A DNA stretch of 17,917 nucleotides from an uncultured Bacilli bacterium (GCA_947632495.1 CANRPL010000026.1:1-17917), one strand, 5' to 3'. Numbered from the stretch's first letter, positions 7,614 to 14,195 are shown. Notes: a model not told the origin generated them from the sequence alone. Made by a program: numbers and translations.

Positions 7614-9335
7614 TTATAATTCCGTTTCATACAATTTTTGATAAACGGGACTAGTCTTAAGCAGTTCATCATGTGTACCTGATGCGACAATCTTACCACC
7701 ATCGACAACATGGATAATATCAGCATCAATAATCGTTGAAAGACGGTGAGCAACGATGATAACAGTATGATTACTAACTAAATCATCGATGGCCTTTTTA
7801 ATATATTTTTGTGAATCATTATCTAAAGCACTTGTCGCTTCATCAAATAGAATAACATGGCTCTTTTTAGATAAGGTACGCGCTATCGAAAGGCGCTGTT
7901 TTTGACCACCTGATAAGTTGACTCCTCCCTCACCTAAAATAGTATCATACTGTTTTGGTAAAGACATAATATAATCGTCGAGATAAGCCATCTTCGCATA
8001 TTTACGAATAGTATCAAGTTCAATATCTGGATCAATAATTTCAAAATTCTCACGAATAGTTCGATTAAAAATAAATGGATCTTGGCGAATAATAGAAATT
8101 TGCTTACGTAATTCATCCTCTTTTAAATCGCGAATATTAACACCATCTAAACATATTTCTCCTTCATCAGGATCAAAAATACGCGTTAATAAATTAAATA
8201 AAGTTGATTTTCCTTGCCCCGATTTACCGACAATAGCCACCTTTTGATGTGGCTCAATACGTAAATTAAAGTCCTCTAAAGTTATATCTTCATCTGGATA
8301 AGAGAATGTTATATGTTTAAACTCAACAACCCCTTTAATATTTTTAATTTCTTTATCCCCAAATTGTTCATCAGCATATAATTTGTTTTCTAATATCTCA
8401 TTGACACGGCCTAAAGAAACAACTAATTTTTGATAAGTTTGAGTTAAATCATCGATATTTTCAAGAAGCCACGTATAACGATAAATATAATAGGTCATAG
8501 CGATGAAGAAAGTAAAAGTAATTTGTTTATAATATATCAAAATAGCACAAGTAATAAAAACGCCAACCTCTAAAAGAGATTTTAAAGCACGTGATATGAT
8601 TTGAAACTCTTTTTGAATATCGATTTCACGCGTTGATTTAGCAAATATTCTTTTAATAATGTACTTCATATCATCAATTAAACTATGTTTAACACCTAGG
8701 GTTTTAATTTCACGAATACCACGAATTGATTCAGTGACGAGCGACGTAAACTTATCTTGTTCTTTTTTACGTTCCTTATGAATATTTTTAATCATTGGAC
8801 TATATTTTCGAATAACGAAGAAAAGAATAATAACAAAAAAGATAATCTCTACTCCGACAATCCATGAGTTAAAAAAGACATAGATACCAATCAAGATGGA
8901 ACCGATCAAATATGTAACAACATCTAAAAGGCGGCCAAAAGCAAAACTTAATGAATCGGCATCGTTGGTAATACGATTAATAATTTCCCCACTCGTCTTT
9001 TTCTCATAAGCTACAGCTGGCAAATCTAGAGCCTTCTTATAAGTAAAAAAGCCTAATTTACGAGTTAGAGAACTTTCAGCTTTATAAAGCATCGCATTCG
9101 CTATATGAAGAAAAACGCCACCCATTGTTAAAGATAAAACAAGATAGATAACGAGATAAGTAATTGACATCTTAAGAGCACCAGTCGCAATAGCGTCGAT
9201 GGCAGCGCCATTTAAATACCCAGTAAAAATCTCACATATACCCGATAAAAAGATGAGAATACTAGCGATAATAATCTTTACTTTTTCTTCCTTAATAAGC
9301 TTAATTAAGGGTTTAAACTCTTTTATTCCTTTCAT
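7614..9335 (-). CDS. MsbA/BmrA-type ABC exporter half-transporter
   Basis: A 573-residue fused permease-ATPase of the type I exporter fold. Residues 1 to about 310 form the membrane domain, with about six helices (around 20-38, 57-75, 135-155, 158-176, 250-268, 272-290). Residues 335-573 are the ATPase: Walker A GKSGQGKST (370-378), Q-loop Gln418, signature LSGGQ (474-478), Walker B VILFDEATSALD (from 494) and H-loop His530. All catalytic residues are intact, so it can work as a homodimer. Relatives export drugs, lipids or peptides; no peptidase domain is present. Start ATG with GGAGGTG. Expression is predicted to be controlled by the leader-peptide attenuator directly upstream, which favours a drug exporter induced by ribosome-targeting compounds. 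Confidence 0.92.
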   Translation of the reverse strand: MKGIKEFKPLIKLIKEEKVKIIIASILIFLSGICEIFTGYLNGAAIDAIATGALKMSITYLVIYLVLSLTMGGVFLHIANAMLYKAESSLTRKLGFFTYKKALDLPAVAYEKKTSGEIINRITNDADSLSFAFGRLLDVVTYLIGSILIGIYVFFNSWIVGVEIIFFVIILFFVIRKYSPMIKNIHKERKKEQDKFTSLVTESIRGIREIKTLGVKHSLIDDMKYIIKRIFAKSTREIDIQKEFQIISRALKSLLEVGVFITCAILIYYKQITFTFFIAMTYYIYRYTWLLENIDDLTQTYQKLVVSLGRVNEILENKLYADEQFGDKEIKNIKGVVEFKHITFSYPDEDITLEDFNLRIEPHQKVAIVGKSGQGKSTLFNLLTRIFDPDEGEICLDGVNIRDLKEDELRKQISIIRQDPFIFNRTIRENFEIIDPDIELDTIRKYAKMAYLDDYIMSLPKQYDTILGEGGVNLSGGQKQRLSIARTLSKKSHVILFDEATSALDNDSQKYIKKAIDDLVSNHTVIIVAHRLSTIIDADIIHVVDGGKIVASGTHDELLKTSPVYQKLYETEL

Positions 9336-9353
9336 AAATTCACCTCCGCAAAA

Positions 9354-9373
9354 AAACTACCCAACGGTAGTTT
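9354..9373 (-). terminator. Attenuator terminator in the exporter leader
   Basis: Minus strand stem AAACTACC / GGTAGTTT with loop GTTG, running into a seven-T tract and then directly into the GGAGGTG ribosome site of the exporter. A terminator between promoter and gene on the same strand must be conditional. Its left arm is complementary to a segment inside the leader ORF. Confidence 0.82.
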
Positions 9374-9468
9374 ATTTTATGGTTAAAAGATGGGAAAATA
9401 AAGTCCATCTAATCTATTAATAACTACCGATAAAATATTTTGTTTTAACATTTTCTTCATTTTCCCAC
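9365..9468 (-). promoter_or_regulatory. Leader-peptide attenuator: alternative RNA pairings
   Basis: Three competing helices are visible on the minus-strand RNA. (1) Antiterminator: CGGUAGUU at 9422-9429 (leader codons 11-13) pairs for 8 bp with AACUACCG at 9365-9372, which is the left arm of the terminator. (2) The terminator itself, 9354-9373. (3) A 14-bp helix, with two G-U pairs, between the leader's ribosome site/start codon (9455-9468) and the end of the leader ORF (9390-9403). This traps the antiterminator strand in its loop. Inference: with helix 3 formed, or with a fast ribosome passing codons 11-13, the terminator forms. A ribosome stalled in the first five or six codons opens helix 3 and leaves the antiterminator strand free, so the exporter is transcribed. 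Confidence 0.75.
9383..9460 (-). CDS. 25-residue leader peptide of the ABC exporter
   Basis: A short ORF in the exporter leader: ATG at 9458-9460, TAA at 9383-9385. It has a near-ideal ribosome site, AAAGGAG at 9468-9474, 7 bases before the ATG. The peptide begins MKKMLKQN and ends GLYFPIF. It starts about 22 bases after the predicted transcription start, and its stop lies 9 bases before the attenuator stem. Codons 11-13 (Ser-Val-Val) form the antiterminator strand. Known analogues are the leader peptides before B. subtilis bmrCD (BmrB) and before many antibiotic-resistance genes. I recognise the arrangement, not this peptide sequence. It probably acts in cis through ribosome position, with no function for the peptide itself. 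Confidence 0.8.
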   Translation of the reverse strand: MKKMLKQNILSVVINRLDGLYFPIF

Positions 9469-9488
9469 TCCTTTCTGAATTTAAACCA

Positions 9489-9517
9489 ATTCTATCATTA
9501 AATATTGATAAAGTCAA
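9489..9517 (-). promoter_or_regulatory. Sigma-A promoter of the leader peptide and ABC exporter
   Basis: Minus strand: -35 TTGACT (9512-9517), 17-base spacer, -10 TAGAAT (9489-9494) with an extended TGA. Predicted start near 9482. It is a strong promoter, fitting a gene controlled after initiation by attenuation. Confidence 0.8.
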
Positions 9518-9518
9518 T

Positions 9519-9545
9519 AAAAAAGCAAGGTTTAAAACACCCTAC
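9519..9545 (-). terminator. Terminator of the SH3b gene
   Basis: Minus strand GTAGGGT / ACCTTGC, 7 bp with two wobble pairs and a 7-base loop, followed by six T. The stem includes the TAG stop of the SH3b gene, and the exporter promoter follows immediately, separating the two units. Confidence 0.65.
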
Positions 9546-10198
9546 CTTTTTAATTTACTAAAATCAGTTACTTCGCTATCTTTAGGATTTACATCAAAGA
9601 CAATTCGCTGAACTTTACGAGTCGTATTACCAAATTCATCTTCCACAATATATTGAATCCAATATTGTGGTTGACCAGGAATAATTGGTTTTTTAGGATT
9701 TGGTTCATAATAGACGATATGTTTAATCGTATACTCTGAATCTTCATTAATAACTAGATGATCATAGGTAATATCATTGATAGTAGCAACATGATATTCA
9801 TCTTCAAAGAATAATACTTGCGGTTTAATATATTCAATTTCTTTTTCCGTATCTTCCTCTTTATTTGGACTATTAATCTCTATAACATATGGATTTTTAC
9901 GAGTACTACTAATCCAACCTTTACCACCTGTCTTTAATTTTATTTGAAACCAAATATAATTAGTATCATCACGATTCATATCAACAACACGATAGACTTC
10001 CCCTTCATAGACTTTACCGACAAGTGAAGAGGTCGTATTGGGTTCCGAACGGACATTAATATATTCATTAGTAATTTCGACTTTCCAAGCTGTACGCTCT
10101 TCTTCCTTTTTTGCTTTAATATAATCATAAACTTTCCAAGCACCTAGACCGATACCTAAAAAAATAATTAAGACGATAATCCATTTCAACTTCTTCAT
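9542..10198 (-). CDS. Membrane-anchored SH3b-domain protein
   Basis: A 218-residue protein. A Lys-rich start and one hydrophobic helix (about residues 5-26) anchor it in the membrane with the rest outside. Residues about 40-100 are a bacterial SH3 domain: the typical INVRSEPNTTSSLVGKV start, then a GEVYRV strand and a final GGKGWIS turn. Such domains usually bind the cell wall. The C-terminal part (about 125-210) is beta-rich and ends with YIVEDEFGNTTRKVQRIVF, like an Ig/cadherin-type fold often seen in surface proteins. No catalytic domain is present, so it is probably a wall-binding or scaffolding protein. It lies downstream of a carboxypeptidase gene, which fits a wall role. Ribosome site AAAGGTG, 8 bases before the ATG. 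Confidence 0.78.
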   Translation of the reverse strand: MKKLKWIIVLIIFLGIGLGAWKVYDYIKAKKEEERTAWKVEITNEYINVRSEPNTTSSLVGKVYEGEVYRVVDMNRDDTNYIWFQIKLKTGGKGWISSTRKNPYVIEINSPNKEEDTEKEIEYIKPQVLFFEDEYHVATINDITYDHLVINEDSEYTIKHIVYYEPNPKKPIIPGQPQYWIQYIVEDEFGNTTRKVQRIVFDVNPKDSEVTDFSKLKR

Positions 10199-10221
10199 AA
10201 TTACAACACCTTTACACCATC

Positions 10222-10230
10222 ATTATAGCA
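10222..10230 (-). promoter_or_regulatory. Extended -10 promoter of the SH3b gene
   Basis: Minus strand TGCTATAAT, the same extended -10 as before uvrA, with no good -35 at 16-18 bases. Predicted start is about 17 bases before the start codon. No convincing terminator lies between the preceding carboxypeptidase gene and this site. Confidence 0.5.
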
Positions 10231-10262
10231 CAAAATAAGTATTTAAAATATCTTTTTTAGAA

Positions 10263-11423
10263 TTATGAAAAACTTTTGATATTACCTGTGATGGTATCTT
10301 TTAGGTAACGCGCTAATAAATCGATAAAAGAAGCTTTTTTAACATCTTTATTAACCGTTAAACCCACTCTTTTTATTTCTTCATTATCACTTTTAACAAT
10401 AATTTCACCAATTACATCACCTTTTTTAATGCTACTTTTAATTTTGTGGTATTTAATATCCCAGGTTACATCTTTTTTACCATCTGTCTTTTTATATAGT
10501 ATTTTAACATCTTCAAGAGGCACAACATCAACATTAGACATATTTGATTTCTCTAACTTAAGATTATCAATAACCGTATTAGCTGAATAGATAGTATCCA
10601 TAGCGTACTGCGCAAAAGCATAATCTAACATGCCACTTACTTCATCATTACGAACATCACTACTAGGCTCACCCATCGCTACAGCGATAACACGCATATT
10701 ATCTTGTTTCATCGTCGCCGTAAGACAGTAACCAGAATCTTTGGTATAACCGGTCTTTAAACCATCAACGCCCTGTTTAAAGCGAACTAATTTATTAGTG
10801 TTGACCAGCCACGTTTGTCTTTTAGTACCCTTTCTTAAATATGTTTCATAAATAGAGCTATAATCTAATATTTTTTGATGTTTAACTAATTCTTTGGCGA
10901 TTATGGCCATATCATAAGCACTAGAATAATGATCTTTTTCATCTAGTCCATGACAATTTTTAAAATTGGTATCTTTAAGACCTAAAGCTTTAGCTTTATC
11001 ATTCATCATTTTAACAAAATTAGCTTCTGTACCAGCTATCTTTTCCGCTAAAGCAACTACAGCGTCATTGCCACTAGCTACGGTCACACCTTTAATTAAA
11101 TCATCGACACTCATAACTTCACCAGTTTCAAGTAATATTTGTGATCCTCCCATAGCTGAAGCATTTTTACTTACGGTCACTATATCATCATATTTAATAA
11201 CACCATCTTCAATTGCTTCCATAATTAAAACTAAACTCATCATTTTCGTCATTGAAGCCGGAGCTAATTTCTCATGAACATTATATTGATAGATAATGGT
11301 ACCTGTATCGGCCTCAATAATAATCGCACTTTTAGCGCTTGGTGATAAGCTATTATCTTCTTTAGCTAGAACAATATTAATCATTAACAAAGAACATAAA
11401 AAAGTAAATAATATTTTCTTCAT
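10263..11423 (-). CDS. DacA-type D-alanyl-D-alanine carboxypeptidase (PBP5 family, S11)
   Basis: Exported low-molecular-weight penicillin-binding protein that trims the terminal D-Ala from peptidoglycan stem peptides. 386 residues from the ATG at 11421-11423. Residues 1-20 are a signal peptide (Lys-Lys, hydrophobic core, cleavage near VLAKE). The active-site motifs are SMTK (Ser57, Lys60), SGN (117-119) and KTG (223-225), all intact and normally spaced. After about residue 270 comes the beta-rich PBP5 C-terminal domain, and the last 20 residues could form an amphipathic membrane-binding helix. A GTG two codons earlier is in frame but is part of the ribosome site AGAGGTG, so ATG is the real start. 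The gene is divergent from VanY, another D,D-carboxypeptidase. Which paralogue (DacA, DacB or DacF) it is cannot be told. Confidence 0.93.
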   Translation of the reverse strand: MKKILFTFLCSLLMINIVLAKEDNSLSPSAKSAIIIEADTGTIIYQYNVHEKLAPASMTKMMSLVLIMEAIEDGVIKYDDIVTVSKNASAMGGSQILLETGEVMSVDDLIKGVTVASGNDAVVALAEKIAGTEANFVKMMNDKAKALGLKDTNFKNCHGLDEKDHYSSAYDMAIIAKELVKHQKILDYSSIYETYLRKGTKRQTWLVNTNKLVRFKQGVDGLKTGYTKDSGYCLTATMKQDNMRVIAVAMGEPSSDVRNDEVSGMLDYAFAQYAMDTIYSANTVIDNLKLEKSNMSNVDVVPLEDVKILYKKTDGKKDVTWDIKYHKIKSSIKKGDVIGEIIVKSDNEEIKRVGLTVNKDVKKASFIDLLARYLKDTITGNIKSFS

Positions 11424-11511
11424 ATTCACCTCTAATAAAATATATGAAAATTAGTCTCATTTATAACTATATTAATAATACTACAATGTATTATTTTTAA
11501 CCTTTTTGAGG

Positions 11512-11517
11512 TATAAT
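11512..11517 (+). promoter_or_regulatory. Candidate -10 box of the VanY unit
   Basis: TATAAT at 11512-11517 without a recognisable -35. Predicted start near 11524 gives a leader of only about 13 bases, just enough for GGAGGTG. This argues against the ATG at 11525 as start codon. For the opposite gene in this 113-base divergent region I could not pick a convincing promoter. Confidence 0.4.
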
Positions 11518-11536
11518 AAAAATAATGGAGGTGTCT

Positions 11537-12490
11537 ATGAAAGGAAGAAGACTTAAAAAGAAGCCTATCTTAATACTTATTTGTAGTATTATTTTAATTG
11601 TTGTTGGAATCGTTTTTACTGTTAAAACCGTTAAAGAATTAAATTATCGGAAAACATATGAATATAAACTAATAAAAATCGGATATACCAAAGAAGAAGC
11701 TAATCAGTTAGAAAATAAAACTAATAATACTTTTCTAGATTCATTACTAACTAAAGAGTATGATAAAGTATATCTTGAAATAATTAATGAGGGATACTAT
11801 ATTCCAAGTAAAATAAGTGACTATGTAAATTATTATGAAAACAATTTAAATAGTAGTTCTTATGAAGTTGTAGAAAAAGTTAATGCCGGAGCAGATAAAG
11901 AATGGTATTCTGATATTAAAGATACCGATATATCTAAAGACATTTTAATGATTAATAATAAGTTTTATAAATTGCCTAATGACTATGAACCAGCTGATTT
12001 AGTTGATGTTAAAAACTGGTATGCGTATGGTAATAATAAACTTCGTAAAGAGGCCTATGATGCTTTTATCAGTATGTTTAATGCCGCTAAAGAACAGGGA
12101 CATACCATCATTATCAATTCAGCATATCGATCATATAAAGATCAAGAAGATGTCTACAACAGTTATTTAAGAAATCATGGTCAAGAATATACCGATGCCT
12201 ATGCGGCTCGTCCTGGCCACTCTGAACATCAAACGGGTTTAACGGTAGATGTTACAACCTATGGTGTAGGTAATAGTTCCTTTGACACAACGGATGAATT
12301 TTCTTGGTTACAAGATAATGCTCACCAATTTGGCTTTATCTTAAGATATCCTGAAGGTAAAGAAAATATCACAGGTTATGATTATGAATCATGGCATTAT
12401 CGTTATGTAGGAGTAGAAGCCGCAACGATTATTCATGATAGTAATATCACCTTTGACGAATACTATGCTTACTATATCGAAAATGCCTAA
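11537..12490 (+). CDS. VanY-type D-Ala-D-Ala carboxypeptidase (M15B)
   Basis: Zinc D,D-carboxypeptidase acting on peptidoglycan stem peptides outside the membrane; 317 residues from the ATG at 11537. One N-terminal helix (about residues 9-29) after a basic tail anchors it. Residues about 40-120 form an accessory domain (YKLIKIGYTKEEA onward, then YENN and KVNAGAD). The peptidase domain follows: SAYRSYKDQ, then the SxHxxGxxxD zinc motif (His231, Asp238) and ESWHYRYVG (catalytic Glu284, zinc His287), all intact. An in-frame ATG at 11525 overlaps the GGAGGTG ribosome site and is not the start. Such genes occur outside vancomycin operons as housekeeping wall enzymes; no vanH/A/X genes are near. 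It overlaps the next gene by 8 bases. Confidence 0.93.
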   Translation: MKGRRLKKKPILILICSIILIVVGIVFTVKTVKELNYRKTYEYKLIKIGYTKEEANQLENKTNNTFLDSLLTKEYDKVYLEIINEGYYIPSKISDYVNYYENNLNSSSYEVVEKVNAGADKEWYSDIKDTDISKDILMINNKFYKLPNDYEPADLVDVKNWYAYGNNKLRKEAYDAFISMFNAAKEQGHTIIINSAYRSYKDQEDVYNSYLRNHGQEYTDAYAARPGHSEHQTGLTVDVTTYGVGNSSFDTTDEFSWLQDNAHQFGFILRYPEGKENITGYDYESWHYRYVGVEAATIIHDSNITFDEYYAYYIENA

Positions 12491-13412
12491 AAGAAAGAAA
12501 ATAAAGCGTTATCTTATTCGGACCTTATGCATTGTTATCATCCTATGGATTGGTTTTGGTTTATTCTTAAATATAACCGATAATGATTATAAAAGATTAA
12601 AAAAGATGGGTTATCACAATAAAGAAATAGATATCATAATGGGTCTTTTAGATAAAAAAGAACGAAAAACAGTCTATCAACATCCCTATATGGCATCCTT
12701 AACTAATCTTATCTATGAAGATACTTTTCTTTCAAATAAATTAGAAAGTTATTTAACACTCTATGAAAATAATCCTAATCTAACTAATGATCAATTATTA
12801 TTTATCGTTAATAATGATTTGGAAGATATCCCCGTTTCTTTTACAGAAAAAATTCTAGATAACGATAATATGAAAATAGAATTAGTAAAACGTTATTTTG
12901 ATTATGATAATTTATATCACCTTAATATAGATGATACTATCTACGCTGTAAACCATGATTTAGATTTATATAATCTTAAATATTCAGCCGATGATAAAAA
13001 ATATATCGAAGAAGATGATTTCATTATTTCTAATCTAGAGAAATACCGAGATTATCATAAAAAGAAAAAGAAATTAAGTATTAAACAAGTTATAAAGGAG
13101 GTCAATAAAAAAGGCATCGCTCCTTTTTTTATTCTATCGGTTTATAAAACCATTACATTTACCACAATCATTATTTACAACTTGGTTTTCTTCCGAACAT
13201 GTATATTTTGGTGTATATGTATGATTATAAATGTGTCTATTTATAACATGTGTATGAATTGGACAAATGTGTGGTACTTCATGATAAAAATCTTTTTGAA
13301 CACAATTAGTTATCGTTGGTTCAATAACTTGTTCAGCAACTTGTCTTTGACAGCATTGACCACCAAACATATTGTTATTACCACGACAACAATTTCTATT
13401 AAACATAAATAA
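12483..13412 (+). CDS. VanY accessory-domain paralogue without peptidase domain (3' end doubtful)
   Basis: The ATG at 12483 lies inside the vanY stop region (ATGCCTAA) with no ribosome site of its own, so translation is coupled. One N-terminal helix (about residues 10-28) follows a basic tail. Residues about 33-115 align with the N-terminal domain of the preceding VanY: YKRLKKMGY matches YKLIKIGY, SNKLESYLTLYENN matches PSKISDYVNYYENN, then VNNDLED matches VNAGADK. Further half-repeats follow (YAVNHDLD; KYRDYHKKKKKLSIKQVI, then KEVN). No zinc or catalytic residues are present. After about residue 208 the frame runs through a terminator and then fully antisense to the CotD-like gene, without a stop until 13412. 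That last part looks unselected, so the gene is probably a truncated paralogue that has lost its own stop. Confidence 0.5.
   Translation: MPKRKKIKRYLIRTLCIVIILWIGFGLFLNITDNDYKRLKKMGYHNKEIDIIMGLLDKKERKTVYQHPYMASLTNLIYEDTFLSNKLESYLTLYENNPNLTNDQLLFIVNNDLEDIPVSFTEKILDNDNMKIELVKRYFDYDNLYHLNIDDTIYAVNHDLDLYNLKYSADDKKYIEEDDFIISNLEKYRDYHKKKKKLSIKQVIKEVNKKGIAPFFILSVYKTITFTTIIIYNLVFFRTCIFWCICMIINVSIYNMCMNWTNVWYFMIKIFLNTISYRWFNNLFSNLSLTALTTKHIVITTTTISIKHK
13107..13129. terminator. Bidirectional terminator between the VanY unit and the CotD-like gene
   Basis: AAAAAAGG / CCTTTTTT with a 7-base loop, 4 bases beyond the stop of the minus-strand CotD-like gene. On the plus strand an alternative longer stem AAAGGAG / CTCCTTT (from 13095) leaves a free T-tail. 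It lies inside the open frame of the plus-strand gene, which suggests that the frame beyond it is not used. Confidence 0.65.
13134..13406 (-). CDS. CotD-like spore coat protein
   Basis: A 90-residue protein with nine cysteines (two CC pairs near the start, one CGKC-like pair near the end) and many histidines. The middle part, EVPHICPIHTHVINRHIYNH, follows the CotD pattern of B. subtilis (VPHIHPQHTTNVNHQ, then a further His-rich stretch). CotD is an inner spore coat protein. The Cys/His content could also bind metal or form disulfide cross-links. The start ATG has an AAGGAGG site 7 bases ahead. It lies convergent to the VanY unit, with terminators on both sides, so it is transcribed alone. If it is a real coat protein the organism forms spores or descends from a spore former. 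Homology is by motif and composition in a short protein, so a moderate call. Confidence 0.65.
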   Translation of the reverse strand: MFNRNCCRGNNNMFGGQCCQRQVAEQVIEPTITNCVQKDFYHEVPHICPIHTHVINRHIYNHTYTPKYTCSEENQVVNNDCGKCNGFINR

Positions 13413-13479
13413 TCCTCCTTACCTAATTTATAATATGATATAAATACTAAAGAGAATGTACGAATGACTATAACCAAGT

Positions 13480-13512
13480 AAAAAGCTAATAGATTAACCT
13501 ATTAGCTTTTTT
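13480..13512 (-). terminator. Intrinsic terminator of the Mn-riboswitch gene
   Basis: Perfect 13-bp stem AAAAAGCTAATAG / CTATTAGCTTTTT with a 6-base loop. The TAA stop of the 186-residue gene lies inside the stem. The A- and T-runs on the two sides could make it work in both directions, but only the minus-strand gene needs it. Confidence 0.88.
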
Positions 13513-14062
13513 GGGAAGTTTTAGCAACATAAGGGATATATGTTTTAGCATATGCATCTTTTTCTAATGTATTAAATGAAGTTGGTCCATAAGTAACAAG
13601 ATATGAGGAAGCTAAACAGATAGCTGGAGCTCCCCAAGATGTCATAAACATAATATTTTCTGGTACACGTGACAACATTCTAGGATCAGAAACTGGTGTA
13701 AAAGTTCCATCAGCATTTGGCTCATATGTTTTAGCGAACTTTTCACCACGGACGATATATTGCTCATTAGATGTACTACCAACATTTGTAACAACATAAT
13801 CCCCCTCTCTAGCTGTATTAGATTCCTCAGATAATAAATATAATTTACCACCTATTTCTGTTGTAAGAACAGTATGAATAACTTCTCCTGGAACAGCCTT
13901 ACGCGCTACGACAGGGGCTACCTTGACACCCATAAACTTATCACTTTCAGGTATGGTTTCTAGATAAGCGGGAATATCAGCTCTTTCTAAAACACGACAT
14001 TCAACTACGATATCTCCATATTCTTCGGGATATAAACTTTTTAATGTAACTTTTTCTTTCAT
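13502..14062 (-). CDS. Unrecognised soluble protein behind a Mn2+ riboswitch
   Basis: A 186-residue protein from the ATG at 14060-14062, with AAAAGGAG 8 bases ahead. An in-frame GTG at 14069-14071 overlaps this ribosome site and is rejected. No signal peptide and no transmembrane helix is evident, so it is not a transporter. A middle part reads EGDYVVTNVGSTSNEQYIVRG, then EKFAKTYEP. This resembles small domains with a PGDY/W-[IV]VT-GE-Y-F-YE pattern found in proteins of unknown function; no catalytic motif is apparent. It has one His and two Cys at most in likely metal-binding settings, so direct Mn2+ binding is not obvious. It is the only gene between the riboswitch and a strong terminator, so it is the sole target. 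The function is unknown. Confidence 0.7.
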   Translation of the reverse strand: MKEKVTLKSLYPEEYGDIVVECRVLERADIPAYLETIPESDKFMGVKVAPVVARKAVPGEVIHTVLTTEIGGKLYLLSEESNTAREGDYVVTNVGSTSNEQYIVRGEKFAKTYEPNADGTFTPVSDPRMLSRVPENIMFMTSWGAPAICLASSYLVTYGPTSFNTLEKDAYAKTYIPYVAKTSQKS

Positions 14063-14123
14063 AATTTTCACTCCTTTTCTTCTCTGTCTTTTTTACTCCT
14101 TTCCTCTAAATTTTTGAAAAGAG

Positions 14124-14149
14124 AAGCTTCTACATAATGATTGAAGCTT
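14124..14149 (-). other. Hairpin between riboswitch and gene start
   Basis: AAGCTTC / GAAGCTT, 7 bp with a 12-base loop, on the transcript after the riboswitch terminator. It is followed by two A/G-rich ribosome-site-like stretches (GGAAAGGAG and AAAAGGAG); only the second has a start codon. It may be a 5' stabilising or translation-affecting element. Confidence 0.4.
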
Positions 14150-14157
14150 TAAAAGAC

Positions 14158-14195
14158 AAAAAACAAGACTTCACACCATTGTGTAAAAGTCTTGT
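14158..14195 (-). terminator. Expression-platform terminator of the Mn2+ riboswitch
   Basis: Minus strand: ACAAGACTT...ACAC pairs with GTGT...AAGTCTTGT (13 bp plus a wobble and a one-base bulge, loop AATG), followed by six T. The left arm contains CAAGACTTT, the 3' strand of the aptamer closing helix P1, so aptamer and terminator exclude each other. Confidence 0.88.

Noticed and set aside
9199..9420. Plus-strand open frame ending near 9420
   Set aside because: It crosses the exporter start and the attenuator in antisense; the RNA structures and the leader ORF on the minus strand explain the region better.
10966..11277. 103-codon plus-strand open frame
   Set aside because: Antisense to the DacA-type active-site region, no ribosome site; a typical shadow of a conserved gene.
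12435..12482. Sixteen extra N-terminal codons of the VanY-like paralogue
   Set aside because: They overlap the coding end of VanY further, have no ribosome site, and would place polar residues before the normal basic-tail-plus-helix start at 12483.
11537..12490. Vancomycin-resistance operon around the VanY-type gene
   Set aside because: No vanR/S/H/A/X genes are in the neighbourhood; the flanking genes are ordinary wall or unknown genes, so a housekeeping carboxypeptidase is more likely.
13413..13450. Sigma-K or sigma-E promoter of the CotD-like gene
   Set aside because: CATATTATA fits a sigma-K -10, but the nearest AC lies about 20 bases upstream instead of 16-17, and no sigma-E -35 is found at 13-15 bases.
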